Source: Chara braunii (Eukaryota; Streptophyta; Charophyceae; Charales; Characeae). Taken from it: a stretch of 26,415 nt of DNA. The stretch lies in the NCBI GenBank assembly GCA_003427395.1, contig BFEA01000029.1, forward strand, positions 1,666,444-1,692,858, written 5' to 3'. A program made the position numbers and the translations under genes. Shown here in pieces: positions 1-9,204 of the stretch. How positions within the stretch are numbered: the stretch's first letter is position 1; the number at the start of each line of letters is the position of its first letter. The notes under the pieces were generated by a model. The model had not been told where the DNA came from and did not search any database. It saw only the letters and a list, made by a program, of their open reading frames with translations.

Positions 1-51
1 GAGGAGGAGGAGGAGGAGAAGAAGGAGGGGGAGGAGGAAGAGGCGACGTGG
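1..51. repeat. GAG/GGA-rich purine microsatellite
   Basis: The window opens in an almost pure purine tract made of GAG, AAG and GGG triplets. Reading frames through it give low-complexity Ser/Pro or Glu runs and are not treated as genes. The tract is cut by the window edge, so its full length is unknown. Confidence 0.9.
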
Positions 52-147
52 TTTCTCACCTGGGCGGCGATGGAGACGACGATGACGACGACGGCGACGG
101 CTCCGCGGGTGGGTGACTGGCGGGGTCGCTGGCGATGCCCGTATGCG

Positions 148-397
148 CGTTCGAATTCGAACGAGCGGGCCCAGGCTGACCCCTCCTGCCACGCAGATGC
201 TCCCAGCGCCCGCCCAACCTCGCCAACCAATCCCCCAACCCCAACAAGGCCCCCTGGGCGGCCTACCGGGCCCGGTTCCGCCCGACGACGAATGCGTTCG
301 CCGGCCTCCGAAAGCCGTTCGTGCGAACGTGTTCGCGCCGCGATCGGGCGAACGGCCGAACACGTTCGGACGTTCGGAAAAACTCCGAACATGTTCG
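148..397. promoter_or_regulatory. cluster of GTTCG/CGAAC palindromes
   Basis: A perfect 16-bp palindrome, CGTTCGAATTCGAACG, lies at 148-163. Three 12-bp palindromes of the form CGAAC-NN-GTTCG follow at 324-335 (centre GT), 357-368 (AC) and 386-397 (AT), with starts 33 and 29 bases apart, roughly three helical turns. Further CGTTCGGA copies lie between them. Regular spacing and a fixed two-base centre look like binding sites for a dimeric DNA-binding protein, but no neighbouring gene is recognised, so a regulatory role is inference. A decayed tandem repeat is the alternative. Confidence 0.4.
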
Positions 398-733
398 CCG
401 TGCTACGCAGGCGCAGACCTACGAAAACGATCTCAAAACCACATGGTTGTCGATGTCGTCCTTTGTACGTACGCACAACCCGCAGATAAGCACTTCAATC
501 AGATGACAAAATCTTTTTAATCCTAACTTAATCAGAAATAAAAATATGGTCGGCGATCACGCCGACTCTTCAATCATCAACAGTAAAAAGATCACTCGAG
601 CCTCAAAACTGTGCGCCCACACACTCTCTATTCTAGTCAACCATCCTGTCAATATAAACCGCAGACACAGCCGCCCCTCCCACGATATACCTAAACTTTT
701 AAACCAAACTTATTTCTTGTCCTTTGCACAAAA

Positions 734-768
734 CAGGGCGGATACCCTTGTAAGGGTATTCACACCGA
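734..768 (+). repeat. left inverted repeat of the 734-2318 pair
   Basis: Starts CAGGGCGG and includes the hairpin ATACCCTTGTAAGGGTAT at 742-759 (8-bp arms, 2-base centre). It differs from its partner at two positions near the inner end. Confidence 0.7.
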
Positions 769-1705
769 TACCGAGCACGGGGGTTGGGGCCAGTAGGGAG
801 CGACTGCGTGCCAGGGGACGATGGTCAGGGAGTGAAAGGGAAAGATGCGGTGATAGGGAGGGTTTCCGAGGGAATTTGGTCCCCAGGACAATGATTCCAG
901 ACTCCGCGACGACGTGACACTTGTATGAGCTAGGGCAGCCTGGGAGATGTGGAATACGTCCCAAGGCCTGGTCAATATCCCACTCGCAAATACGTTTGTT
1001 CCTTGTTAAGTATGGAAACTCCGGTTCCACCCTTGATCGTGTGGATAATCGCGCGTGCTCCCACTACTCCCTGAATTAACGATCCCTCAGGCACTCGCGG
1101 TTAGTAATATCAAAGGGGACTTCGATATTCATACTGCAGGGTGGGGCGGAAATTCGGACATTCGGGGAGTCGGACCGAGTACAGATCTTGCAGACACGCG
1201 TGTAAGTAACGACCCTCTTCGGTCGGGCTTACACGTGCGTGCACAAGGTCTGCCCGTCGGCCAGATGGGTAAAGATCGGCAACTCACAGCGTATACACGC
1301 TTGGTCTATTACCCCGAAGGTAGGTTGTCCTATTGTGAGACAAACATCTGATCATCTAGCATGCTCATCTAGTTTCATACTCAGACAAAAAAACACCAAA
1401 CATCCATGCATCCATCTTCGAACACACACACACCAAAAAGGGGTTGACAATCATTCGTGCATCAATTCTTCGGCCACTGGTCAAGGATCATACAAAATTC
1501 GATCATAGGCGATCAACCAATCAGATTGTCGATTCATGCAGAAAGAGGAGGGAAGCAGGGGAGACAATCACACATCAATCCTCAGGGAAGAAACAAAGAA
1601 AAAGCCTGATATGCCGATCCAAAAAGGACAAGGGCGGCTTGTGCCAGATACCAAAATTGCTCAGAGGAATAGAAGAGAAGCACCTTTAAAACATGTCCCG
1701 TCTCT

Positions 1706-1708
<3 letters not shown>

Positions 1709-1741
<33 letters not shown>
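1709..1741. repeat. (TC)n microsatellite
   Basis: About 33 bases of uninterrupted TC dinucleotide inside the 734-2318 interval. Nearby frames read it as Leu-Ser or Arg-Glu runs, which is a low-complexity artefact. Confidence 0.95.
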
Positions 1742-1744
<3 letters not shown>

Positions 1745-2283
1745 CAACACCCGAGGCGGGCAATCTGTCGCCATGCTTAGCCTGAACATGCAAGCCAGGT
1801 TCGCCTGTGTGCGACAGTCTGTCGCGACCACACGTCAACCCCGGATGTTCAGCACCAGCCCGTCGGATCACCTAACTCTTTACTCACCTTCCAACTCCTG
1901 CTCGTTAGTTGATTCTCTCGACCCCGCTAACTCCAAAATTCATAGAGAGGGAGCTAATCTCGCTTGCAAAATTTATAGCATGTGCATTCGCGCGACATAC
2001 TCGGGATTGTGCCTGAATGGGAAGGAAGGGGGAGGAAGGAAGTGTCTACGACCGCATGGCTAGGTCGTGACGTGGGGGATGTACCCACACTCCACACATC
2101 GATCCAGTCATGTAATCGTTCAGGCCAATACTAGGACAGGGGGAGAAGTATGCGCGCGCAAAGGCGCCACAAAAGATATCAAGAACGAGAGGATTACAGT
2201 TACAATCACGCCCGCCAAAATAAGAATTACAGTTACACATAAGATTAAGGCGTGGAAAAGTCAGAGAACAGATCCTGACGCTG

Positions 2284-2318
2284 TCGGCGCGAATACCCTT
2301 ACAAGGGTATCCGCCCTG
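2284..2318 (-). repeat. right inverted repeat of the 734-2318 pair
   Basis: Reverse complement of 734-768 with two differences. Contains the hairpin ATACCCTTACAAGGGTAT at 2293-2310. Confidence 0.7.
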
Positions 2319-2744
2319 GTCTTCGCAAGTGATAGAAGGGCCGTTGAATCAGGCCTTTTAAGTGTTCGCGTAGGTCAGGGTGATTGCCTGCGTATGGGCC
2401 AGAGTTGTCTGAGTGGAAAGGGTGAGTGGGCGCGCAGTTTTAAGGCGCGCGTGTGATTTTGTCTTTTTGATCGTAATGTCGGCGTAGACATCTGGCTTGG
2501 CTTTGTTTACTGATTAGATTTAGGAGTAAAAAGGCTCGACCTTCGTTTACCACGTTCGGCCGGCGGTAGGCTTAGCGCGTGGAATGGCGTGCGTGGTGAC
2601 CACAGTGCAATTGGGGCCCGCCGACGCGGATGTTTAGTGGCCGGAGGTACACATGCAGGCTGAGGAACGGCCCAAAGTGCTCCTTGGCCCAGAGCACTGC
2701 GCAACACCATTTCAAAATAGGATTCCGCACCGGTTGGCTTCAAG
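2319..2744. other. no gene seen
   Basis: Mixed-composition DNA between the inverted repeat and the SINE. Short open frames exist on both strands, but none has a recognisable domain or convincing coding character. Confidence 0.5.
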
Positions 2745-2955
2745 TTGGGACTTAGCCCTATAGGTTACGGTATTGGACTGTTACAGTGAAGGAGTGGGGA
2801 TTGAGGCCAAGAGGCGGCAGCGCAGTAGCAACAGAGCAATATGGAGAAAGCCGAGGGGTTGAGGGCCCGATGGGGCTATCCCCCTTAGCTTTTGCTAGTA
2901 GGCGCGACAACGGGTTCAAGCCATGGACTGACCAGGTGCTAGCAGCCTTTGTTTC
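2745..2955 (+). mobile_element. tRNA-derived SINE-like element, copy 1
   Basis: The head resembles a tRNA promoter: an A-box-like stretch TATAGGTTACGGTATTGG at 2759-2776 and a B-box-like GGGGATTGAGGCC at 2796-2808, about 40 bases apart. The body contains GGGGCTATCCCCCTTAGC. The unit matches the reverse complement of about 9205-9455 through both head and body, so this is a dispersed family. An A-rich stretch and a T-rich tract follow from about 2958. The exact ends are uncertain and no target duplication was identified. Confidence 0.55.
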
Positions 2956-2988
2956 CCTAAAAAAAATAGTAAAAATCCGTCGTTGCAG

Positions 2989-3035
2989 TTTTTCTTTTCT
3001 TTTTTTTATTATTTTATTTTATTTTTATTTTTTGC
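2989..3035. repeat. T-rich low-complexity tract
   Basis: Runs of T interrupted by single A or C just downstream of the SINE body. It could be its degenerate tail or independent low-complexity DNA. Confidence 0.7.
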
Positions 3036-3788
3036 AAAATTATTTTGCCCCATTCCCTTTCGGGGCCTTACATACAGGCCGCGGTCGGGCCAGGGGGGGG
3101 TATGATGGTTCTCCGCCAAAGGGGTCTGACGCTAAGGTGGTATGGCCTGGTAGTAGTACCGAGGGGCCTTACCCCGTTCTAGTCCTTCGAGACATCTGTA
3201 AAAATTGGAGCGGTACAGAGGTGATCAGCCTCGTCCCTGCGCAAGGACAACGTGTATAAATCATCGAGAGGTCCGACAACCGATTGTTTTTTTGGATACT
3301 TGAGTGTTGTCGAACCACGCAAAGTTGGAAGGGCCAAGTGCAGAACGTTGCGGGGCTGTCGTAGCTGAGTAGAGCGAAGGCGCTGAGCAGGGAAATGGGC
3401 GCGAACAGAGACAAAGGAGGATGAGGAAGTGGGAGTGAACGTGGGCGCAAATTTGGGTCAGGTACGTTCGACGGAAGAGATGGTGGGGTAGAGAACTCGG
3501 GCGCAGTGAAGAAGAGATAGCGCACGCGATACTTCATGGGTTTTGACTGGGGAAGAAGTGGTGTAAGGGAAGTAAATGGACTACAAGGAAGGTAGTGCCG
3601 CGAGGCGGGGTTGTGTCAACAGTAGACGTTGGTTGACCAAGCTGTTGCTGCATCCTGACCATTATTGCGGGGCCCTCGGGAGCATCAAGAGTTCAAGGCC
3701 CTCTCTCGCGAGTCTGAGTGCATCATCCTTGGATCTGAGAGTCTTAATGCTTCTACTTCTGCCCTTCTTACTCTAAGTCTAGTCCATT
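3036..3788. other. no gene seen
   Basis: Holds short frames on both strands (for example 3169-3537 minus and 3576-3776 plus) without recognisable domains. A small hairpin with GGCC arms lies near 3064-3082. Nothing here is supported as a gene. Confidence 0.45.
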
Positions 3789-3799
3789 GGTTCTGAGAG

Positions 3800-3900
3800 G
3801 AAGGAGGCGGGCGGGATTGCAACCCGTAATCCGCGCCAAAACCTCTGTGGGAGGTTTGCCCCACCGATTGTAGGAGCTCTACCGAAACTCGGGAGGAGTT
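3800..3900 (-). mobile_element. tRNA-like SINE head or tRNA relic
   Basis: On the minus strand a T-arm-like hairpin, CGGG-TTGCAAT-CCCG, gives a B-box-like GGGTTGCAATCCCG. About 60 bases upstream lies an A-box-like CCGAGTTTCGGTAGAGCTCC. No complete cloverleaf with a clear anticodon arm was found, so a SINE head or decayed tRNA is preferred over a functional tRNA gene. Confidence 0.35.
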
Positions 3901-4184
3901 ATGGAGGCGGGGAACAGACAGGTAACCTTTGCTTTCTCTTTATAAACCCAGTTATAACCCCTATTTATACATCTCCCTATGTATTGGCTGAATGTATTGT
4001 ATGCATCCCTACTTTGACTTTTTAGTTTGACTTTCAGGACATAAATCAGACTAAGTAAAGGAATGTATGCATAATGGAAGTTTCAGTTTTTTGATTATTT
4101 GAAAGCAGATTGACACAAGGGATTGCATCAGGGGGGAGGTTGGGAAGAAGGCAGTTTTGCTTGCGCTTGAATGGGTCTTATAGG
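3901..4184. other. AT-rich spacer
   Basis: Noncoding AT-rich DNA with repeated TGTATGCAT-like words, leading into the hairpin array. No gene is seen. Confidence 0.5.
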
Positions 4185-4600
4185 GTCAGGCATTGTTTGT
4201 AAGACGAATGGCCTGACATCTGTGTTTTGTTATGTTTTCTAAAGGGCCAAACATTGTTTCCAAGACGAATGGCTTGGTCGCTGTGTTTATTTCATTATGC
4301 CAGACATTGTTTCTAAGACGAATGACCTGACTACTTATTTTCAAGGGTATTGATTGCTTGAATTTTGAGGGTCAGGCATTGTTTTTAAGATTAATGATCC
4401 GGTCGCTGTTTATTTAAGGTGGTTTCTGAACAGTCCCTTGGTCTTGACCCAGGGTACTCTACTTTTTTTTTTAGTGCTAAGAAAAAAGGGGTTTAGCATT
4501 GTTTCCAAGACGAATGACTCAACTTTTTTTTGATTGTTTTATTATGAGGGAGGTTAAGGCCAAAGGACTAGACATTGTTTCTAAGATGAATGGTCTAAGT
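4185..4600 (+). repeat. covarying hairpin array, family 1, first cluster (6 copies)
   Basis: Six copies of CATTGTTTCTAAGACGAATG, or close variants, lie at 4185-4217, 4247-4277, 4299-4331, 4371-4403, 4491-4523 and 4567-4600. The flanking arms differ between copies but remain complementary. Copy 1 has GTCAGGC with GCCTGAC; copy 2 CCAA with TTGG; copy 5 GTTTAGC with GCTCAAC around a bulged A (one mismatch); copy 6 ACTAGAC with GTCTA-GT plus a bulge. Copies 3 and 4 pair less well and need G-T wobbles or mismatches. ATT/AAT closes the stem, one purine is usually bulged, and the 12-base loop is close to GTTTCTAAGACG. Irregular spacing and changing frame argue against a protein repeat. Confidence 0.75.
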
Positions 4601-4640
4601 CTGAGGCCACAAGACTATAATGAGAACAAAGGAGTAGGAT

Positions 4641-4662
4641 TCTCTCTCTCTCTCTCTCTCTC

Positions 4663-4665
<3 letters not shown>
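4641..4665. repeat. (TC)n microsatellite
   Basis: TC dinucleotide run immediately followed by a (TA)n run. Confidence 0.95.

Positions 4666-4666
<1 letters not shown>

Positions 4667-4698
<32 letters not shown>
4667..4698. repeat. (TA)n microsatellite, left flank of MITE
   Basis: 32 bases of TA repeat abutting the left end of the 4699-5233 element. It matches the (TA)n on the other side. Confidence 0.95.
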
Positions 4699-4699
<1 letters not shown>

Positions 4700-5232
4700 T
4701 AGGTAGCAAATCCGCATATCCGGCAGACCAATTTTATCCGAAATTTTCAATCCGGATGAATTTTCCGGACTAATTCCGGATATGAAAAATCCGGCCCTAC
4801 GCAAAAAAAAAAAAAAAAAACCCAAAAAAAAGAATTCAAAAAAATCTGGAAAAAAGTATGTTGTTCATATGAATGATACGAATAACGCTTGGCTTGAGGT
4901 CATCTTTGATATTTCAACAGATATGAAGATAAAAAATAGAACAGAATAATAAAATAATATTTAGATAAAAAATTATAGAATGAATTAAGCACCCCCCCTC
5001 TGAACTCCTTTATTCCCTATCTTACCCTCTTTGAACCCTTCAATGCCCTATCAAGCTTTTCATGAAATAAGAATGTAGTTCTATTATATTTTGCATCCGC
5101 AATATCACTTTTTTTTTTTTTTTTTTTTTTGGCTTTTTTTTTAATCATTCGGATTTCCGGATGATCCTACCCCCCGATCATCCGGCCAGATAATCCGACC
5201 AGATTATCCGGCCAGATAACCCATGCTACTTA

Positions 5233-5233
<1 letters not shown>
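4699..5233. mobile_element. MITE-like element inserted in a (TA)n tract
   Basis: A 535-bp block starts CTAGGTAGCA and ends TGCTACTTAG, near-perfect inverted ends (9 of 10), and is bounded on both sides by (TA)n. Subterminal regions are packed with ATCCGG or TCCGGC words in both orientations, and the interior has a poly(A) run (4803-4820), an AT-rich centre and a poly(T) run (about 5109-5130). It has no coding capacity. Insertion inside (TA)n recalls the rice Micron type of MITE; membership in that group is inference. The block separates two clusters of the same hairpin family, which fits a later insertion. Confidence 0.6.

Positions 5234-5263
<30 letters not shown>
5234..5263. repeat. (TA)n microsatellite, right flank of MITE
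   Basis: 30 bases of TA repeat directly after the right end of the MITE-like element. Confidence 0.95.
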
Positions 5264-5264
<1 letters not shown>

Positions 5265-5346
5265 GAAACAGTTTTTCACAGCCCCTCATTTGTTGTCCTC
5301 TTCTCTCTCTCTACCTACGGTTTACCGGGCAGTTCTGTTTGTGACG

Positions 5347-5370
5347 ATATATATATATATATATATATAT
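5347..5370. repeat. (TA)n microsatellite
   Basis: A third TA run, shortly before the second hairpin cluster. Confidence 0.95.
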
Positions 5371-5378
5371 GGGAACAT

Positions 5379-5609
5379 GCTGAGCATTGTTTCTAAGATG
5401 AATGGCTCAGTCGTACGCTCACTTTTGAAGATTAAGTTCAGAGGAATATACATAACTTGGCTATTTAAACAGTTCAGGGCGACTAAGCATTGTTTCTAAG
5501 ACGAATGGCTTAGTCATGTGCCCAAAGAAGAAAAAAGTAGTTCTGCAGCCTGTTCGTGTATAACTTAGACAAAGAGTTGACATTGTTTCTAAGATGAATG
5601 ACCAAACTC
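5379..5609 (+). repeat. covarying hairpin array, family 1, second cluster (3 copies)
   Basis: Copies lie at 5379-5411, 5481-5515 and 5574-5609. The second is the cleanest: GACTAAGC pairs with GCTTAGTC over eight bases, one G is bulged, then ATT/AAT encloses loop GTTTCTAAGACG. The first pairs GCTGAGC with GCTCAGT (last pair a wobble) around a bulged G; the third pairs GAGTTG with CAA-ACTC around a bulge. A weaker tenth relic may start near 5660 (CTATTGTTTGCCAAAGG). The array continues the 4185-4600 cluster across the MITE. Confidence 0.75.
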
Positions 5610-5905
5610 AATGCCCTATGTAAGCAGGGTATAAAGGGTTAACCCACTGAGAGATTATGAACTATTGTTTGCCAAAGGTAATTTGGGTTGGTGAGAGTAC
5701 TTACCCTAGTGGTTTGGCTTGCATGTGGCTGAGTGAGATTACTACCTAGTCTGAGTTTCAGTTTGATAGGTAGTTGCTTTAGGGGCTCGCCACGTGCTAG
5801 AGCCATAGGAGTTAGATTCAATTCCTGCATTTTCCGTGATAACGTTTTTTCACTTAGATCAATTCTCGCATTTTCTGAGATCATTTATTATACTTGGGCT
5901 AGTAA
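5610..5905. other. spacer between hairpin families
   Basis: Noncoding DNA with a GGGTTAACCC palindrome near 5637-5646. Short frames on either strand are not convincing. Confidence 0.5.
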
Positions 5906-6198
5906 AAATCTTGGTAAGCCACTTTTCCTACAGGGAGCGCTGCCGAAATTTCTGCAAATCTAAGGAGTTAATCAAATTTTGGTTTTTCAAAGTTCAAACT
6001 TATCTGACTTTCATACATGGCTTAGTAAAAATTTGGAAAGTCTCCTTTCCTTAAAGGAGTGCTGTCCAAATTTCTGCTAATTCAGGGAGTTTGACAAAAT
6101 TTGACTTTGAGAAGTCGAAAACTATTTTTGTTTTCATGTTTGGACTTATATAAATGTTGAAAATACACTTTTTCTACGGGAAGTGCTGCCGAAATTTT
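5906..6198 (+). repeat. tandem hairpin repeat, family 2 (3 units of about 123 bp)
   Basis: Three degenerate tandem units, 123 bases apart, each fold into a double stem: 5906-5951, 6029-6073 and about 6152-6198. In the middle unit AAATTTGGA pairs with TCCAAATTT, enclosing CTCCTTT-cctt-AAAGGAG. In the third, the inner stem is CACTT plus TTT facing GGG plus AAGTG, where the last three pairs would be G-U in RNA. The 3' side of each reads close to GTGCTGCCGAAATTT, leaving a bulged CTG. The same 3' motif recurs at 17125-17427 in the gypsy leader. Confidence 0.7.
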
Positions 6199-7223
6199 CT
6201 TAGTTTAGAGGAGTTAAATTATATTTTGACATGTGACAGTTTTGGCAATCCACTCTGTATAGAGGGGATTTTGCCAAATGTCTACCTTTTTCTCTGGCAT
6301 TTGCTTAGAGGTAGACTTAGGCTTAGTTAAATAGGATGATTTGAGTAAGATCATGATATGGAGATAATTCCCCATATGACTCATATGTCTAGTCCTGGGC
6401 ATTGACCTGTCTTGTGTTATAGGTCATCGTGATCGTTTCGATTTCAGGACTTGGACTAGATTCAACTTGATCACCTTCTGTTATCACTGATAACAGGTCG
6501 GTTGCCGATTCGTCAGTTTACGAATCAATTCCAATTCACCCTCAATACTCAACCTAAAAGGCTTTAGCCATTATGATTTTATTGTTTTGTTAAGGTTTCA
6601 CCCGGACTTTTATTGAATGACCATTATACAAAAGTACTGAGTATTTAATTATGGTTGGTTGGGCATGAGGCTGGGGCTTGCATGGTTAAAGCGAGGGGTA
6701 TGAGTATAGAGAGTGGTTGGGGTTGACTCTGTGTAGTGCATGAGTTCTTGTTTGACTCTTTGATGTGATTGCGGGTGTGTTTTGTGATTCAGATTTTGGA
6801 TTTGACTGCCTGCGATCGCGCGTATACATATGGTTGTGAGGAGTCCTACTGTGACTGTGAGAAGTGATCGTCACGTACTTACCCTCTATATATGTGTGTG
6901 TAATTATATTGAGTGTTCGTGTGGCCTAAGCGGGCCTCGCTTAAGGGCAAGAATCGACGTTGGGGTCGAGAGAGGAAAATAAAAACCCTTTATGTTGTTG
7001 TATGCTTCTTAGGGATTTCTTAGTCGGAGGGACTGGATTCGAGGTCCTTGTCCAGGACACCCCCGACCCTAGACTCTGCAGAGAAGGAACCTTCCCTTGC
7101 GCAGAGCCTATCTGCCCTGCTCGTCGAGATACCCAACCCTAAGGGCAGAAATGTCGTGAGGGCTGAACGGTATGTTCTTCAGTCGTTCAATATCGTCAAG
7201 GGTAACCCCTTACGATATATTCC
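6199..7223. other. no gene seen
   Basis: AT-rich DNA up to about 6900, then more GC-balanced sequence. A TG-rich purine/T region lies at about 6650-6800. No frame longer than about 75 codons and no recognisable domain. Confidence 0.5.
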
Positions 7224-7251
7224 TTCAGCCATTCAATATCGCGAGGCTGAA
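7224..7251 (+). repeat. stem-loop TTCAGCC/GGCTGAA
   Basis: Perfect 7-bp arms at 7224-7230 and 7245-7251 around a 14-base loop containing TTCAATATCG. The same word occurs about 45 bases upstream next to another TTCAG, so this is part of a small local duplication. Confidence 0.5.
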
Positions 7252-7520
7252 ACTGCGATTACCACGTATGATTAGCATCGCCAGTTGATGTGGGACAGGC
7301 TTGCAACCGTGCAACCTTATATCAATATCTTGCGCGCGACGTTTCGGAGTCGTAGTGTCTAGAGTTATGGGATTAAGGGATTCATACATATGCATGTGTA
7401 TTCAGGATCAGTATAGGTTTTTTGTATCAATCGAAAAGGTCACCCAAGGTTGTGATTTTGGGATAGGGAGGCCTTCGGCCTGTTTTGTTTTTTAGAGTTA
7501 TTATACTTGGACGTTGTAGT

Positions 7521-7770
7521 CTGTGGCAGCCGTCAAAGTCAAACCCTTTGACTCGCTTCCAGGCCCTAGGGGAAGGAGCTGGTCTCCAGGGCCATAAGAG
7601 GCGACTGCCACCACAGGTATGAACCTGTGCACCACCCACTCTCTGCAGGGTGTAGAAGAGGGTGTGGTTCTCAACCGCACTTGGCGGTTGTCCAACGTAG
7701 AGAGATTAACCCTCAAGGCGCGTGTCAGCCGACACTTGAGTGTCGAACGCGACCCTCGAGATTAACGAGG
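7521..7770 (+). other. dense run of strong stem-loops (possible structured RNA)
   Basis: Inverted repeats follow one another almost without gaps. CTGTGGCAG (7521-7529) can pair with CTGCCACCACAG (7605-7616) and would enclose two hairpins: GTCAAAG/CTTTGAC (7532-7552) and GGCCCT with inner GGAG/CTCC/AGGGCC (7562-7593). Then CACAGGT-ATGA-ACCTGTG (7612-7629, competing with the long stem), ACCACCCACTCT with AGAGGGTGTGGT (7631-7668, imperfect), CAACCGC/GCGGTTG (7672-7690), GTGTC/GACAC or GACACT/AGTGTC (7722-7744) and CCTCG/CGAGG (7754-7770). No hammerhead core or tRNA/snRNA signature was recognised. A noncoding RNA or retroelement leader are both possible. Confidence 0.45.
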
Positions 7771-8547
7771 ACCGCATGAGTATGGGTACTGCATAGTACG
7801 CCATCATTGCGACCGCTTGCATACGCTTGCATTGCGAATCGATATGAGTTAGCCCTGCGTCCACGAGGTTTTATACCAAGTCTCGTGCGCGACGCCTATC
7901 TGATTTCCGCGTCGGAGAGTTATGGGACAACTACTAAGGGACTAGGAGTGTTGTCCCGTTGTTCGTCTAGTGTCGTTCTGTATATGTGTAGGTGCGTGTG
8001 TGTGTGTGTGTGTTTGTATGTGCTAGAGTAGTGTGTGCGTAGTGAGTGGGATACGTCCTAGTTGACCGACGACGAGTCGTGCTTGGGACTTCAGCCCCCC
8101 AAGATGTCGGTTCACGTATGGGTCCGATAGAGGCGTAATACCGCGCGTACCCCCTATGCTACAACGAACGACAAACGCCCTCGGCTGGTCCACCTCTGCG
8201 ATTGCAACTGATCAGCTTTCGTACTGTGGACTGGTAGCTCGGTGGGGATACGCCCGCCGAAGGGAGGTGACAACTCCCGTAAGGTGGAGGTAAGTCGTGC
8301 CTCGCGTAGGCCCTGTCCTGTCGTAGGGGCTTGCGAGAGGTATGGCTAGCGCACTCGGTCGGAGCGGCTTGCTCCATGTACATTCGCGACGAGGATTCAA
8401 ACTAACTCCTGCGTGACGAGGCCGGGAGGCTCCCGCGCTGCCTTGTGCGGTGTCGAACCGATGCGCTCGACAACACGCGAAGGTGTGCGCAAGCAAGAAG
8501 TGTCGTGCAACAAAATTGCGATGTTCCCAAATTCATAGTCTAAATCC
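7771..8547. other. no gene seen
   Basis: GC-balanced DNA with a (GT)n stretch at about 7996-8013. Overlapping frames occur on the minus strand at 8159-8720, but none has a recognised domain. Confidence 0.5.
7996..8013. repeat. (GT)n microsatellite
   Basis: Short GT dinucleotide run. Confidence 0.85.
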
Positions 8548-9051
8548 TTGATACAAAAAGAAATTCCGAGAGCCCGTCGGGGCTCGACATCAGTTGAAAA
8601 TTCCAAAAATATTTTCCCACGCAATGATCGCGCCAAAATTCTCATTTCCCACAGCAGAACATTAAAGAAGCTATGGGAACAATTATCTTCCACGCTCGCT
8701 AAGGCGCGATCAACTACCAACTGTCATGAGACCATGCCAACCTCAATTCCAAAAAAAACAAGAAAAGCCAGGGCACCCAAGCAATCCAACGGGTCATCCC
8801 GATTCAACCCCCGAAGTAGCCTTGCGCCGAATGTCGCACAGTTGCAAAAAACAGTTCATCACAACCCACCCCTCTGCACCCCCTACAATGGTTTACAAAT
8901 GCTAGCTGGCCTATCGCATCCCCACCAAGAACTAGGAGGGACGACACGCCACCACACCAAGCAAAATGGTACTTGTAGGTGGACCCAATGTGGGCCTCCA
9001 TGCTTCAACTGTGGAGAACCAAGGGCCCTACGCAGGCCAAGACCCCTCTGA
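8548..9051 (+). pseudogene. hypothetical basic protein with partial zinc-knuckle-like end
   Basis: A 167-codon frame, rich in Lys, Arg, Ser and Thr. The start used is a non-ATG codon, so the true 5' end is unknown. Near the C-terminus it reads CFNCGEP, the first half of a CCHC zinc knuckle as found in retroelement Gag or LINE ORF1 proteins, but the expected His and final Cys do not follow in frame. It may be the decayed end of a retroelement Gag or ORF1, or chance. Minus-strand frames overlap it, so coding status is weakly supported. Confidence 0.25.
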
Positions 9052-9204
9052 GATGGCACGAAGTGCGGAGACAACCGCTGTTCGGGAACCAACAGGTGCT
9101 GGCTGAAGCGGGAAACGTATTCGGCCTACACCAAAATTCCACATGGGCGGCCTTGGTGAGAGGAATTAAAATAGTTAACAAAAATAATTTAAGGAAAACA
9201 AAAT

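Larger units (their letters stand above)
734..2318. mobile_element. possible non-autonomous DNA transposon with 35-bp terminal inverted repeats (hAT-like ends)
   Basis: Positions 734-768 and the reverse complement of 2284-2318 agree in 33 of 35 bases and begin CAGGGCGGATACCC. Each copy contains an 18-base self-complementary stretch (742-759 and 2293-2310). Plant hAT elements often begin CAGGG, which is why that family is suggested. The interior, about 1.5 kb, shows no transposase and no convincing gene. Against the call, the 8 bases flanking each end (GCACAAAA and GTCTTCGC) are not a duplication, and weak similarity continues a few bases outside the repeats. Two inverted copies of a smaller repeat would explain the same data. 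Confidence 0.35.

Noticed and set aside
1-520. Overlapping plus-strand frames of 135-139 codons at the window start
   Set aside because: They run through a purine microsatellite and palindrome-rich GC DNA, overlap in different frames and show no domain.
1536-2063. 175-codon plus-strand frame
   Set aside because: Crosses the (TC)n run as a Leu-Ser repeat and has no recognisable domain; likely chance.
4185-5609. The hairpin loop can be read as a repeated peptide IVSK[TM]N
   Set aside because: Copies fall in different frames with stops and microsatellites between them, and changes track base pairing rather than codons.
4185-5609. CRISPR-like array
   Set aside because: Eukaryotic context, the repeated part is a hairpin loop with variable arms, spacing is irregular and no cas genes are present.
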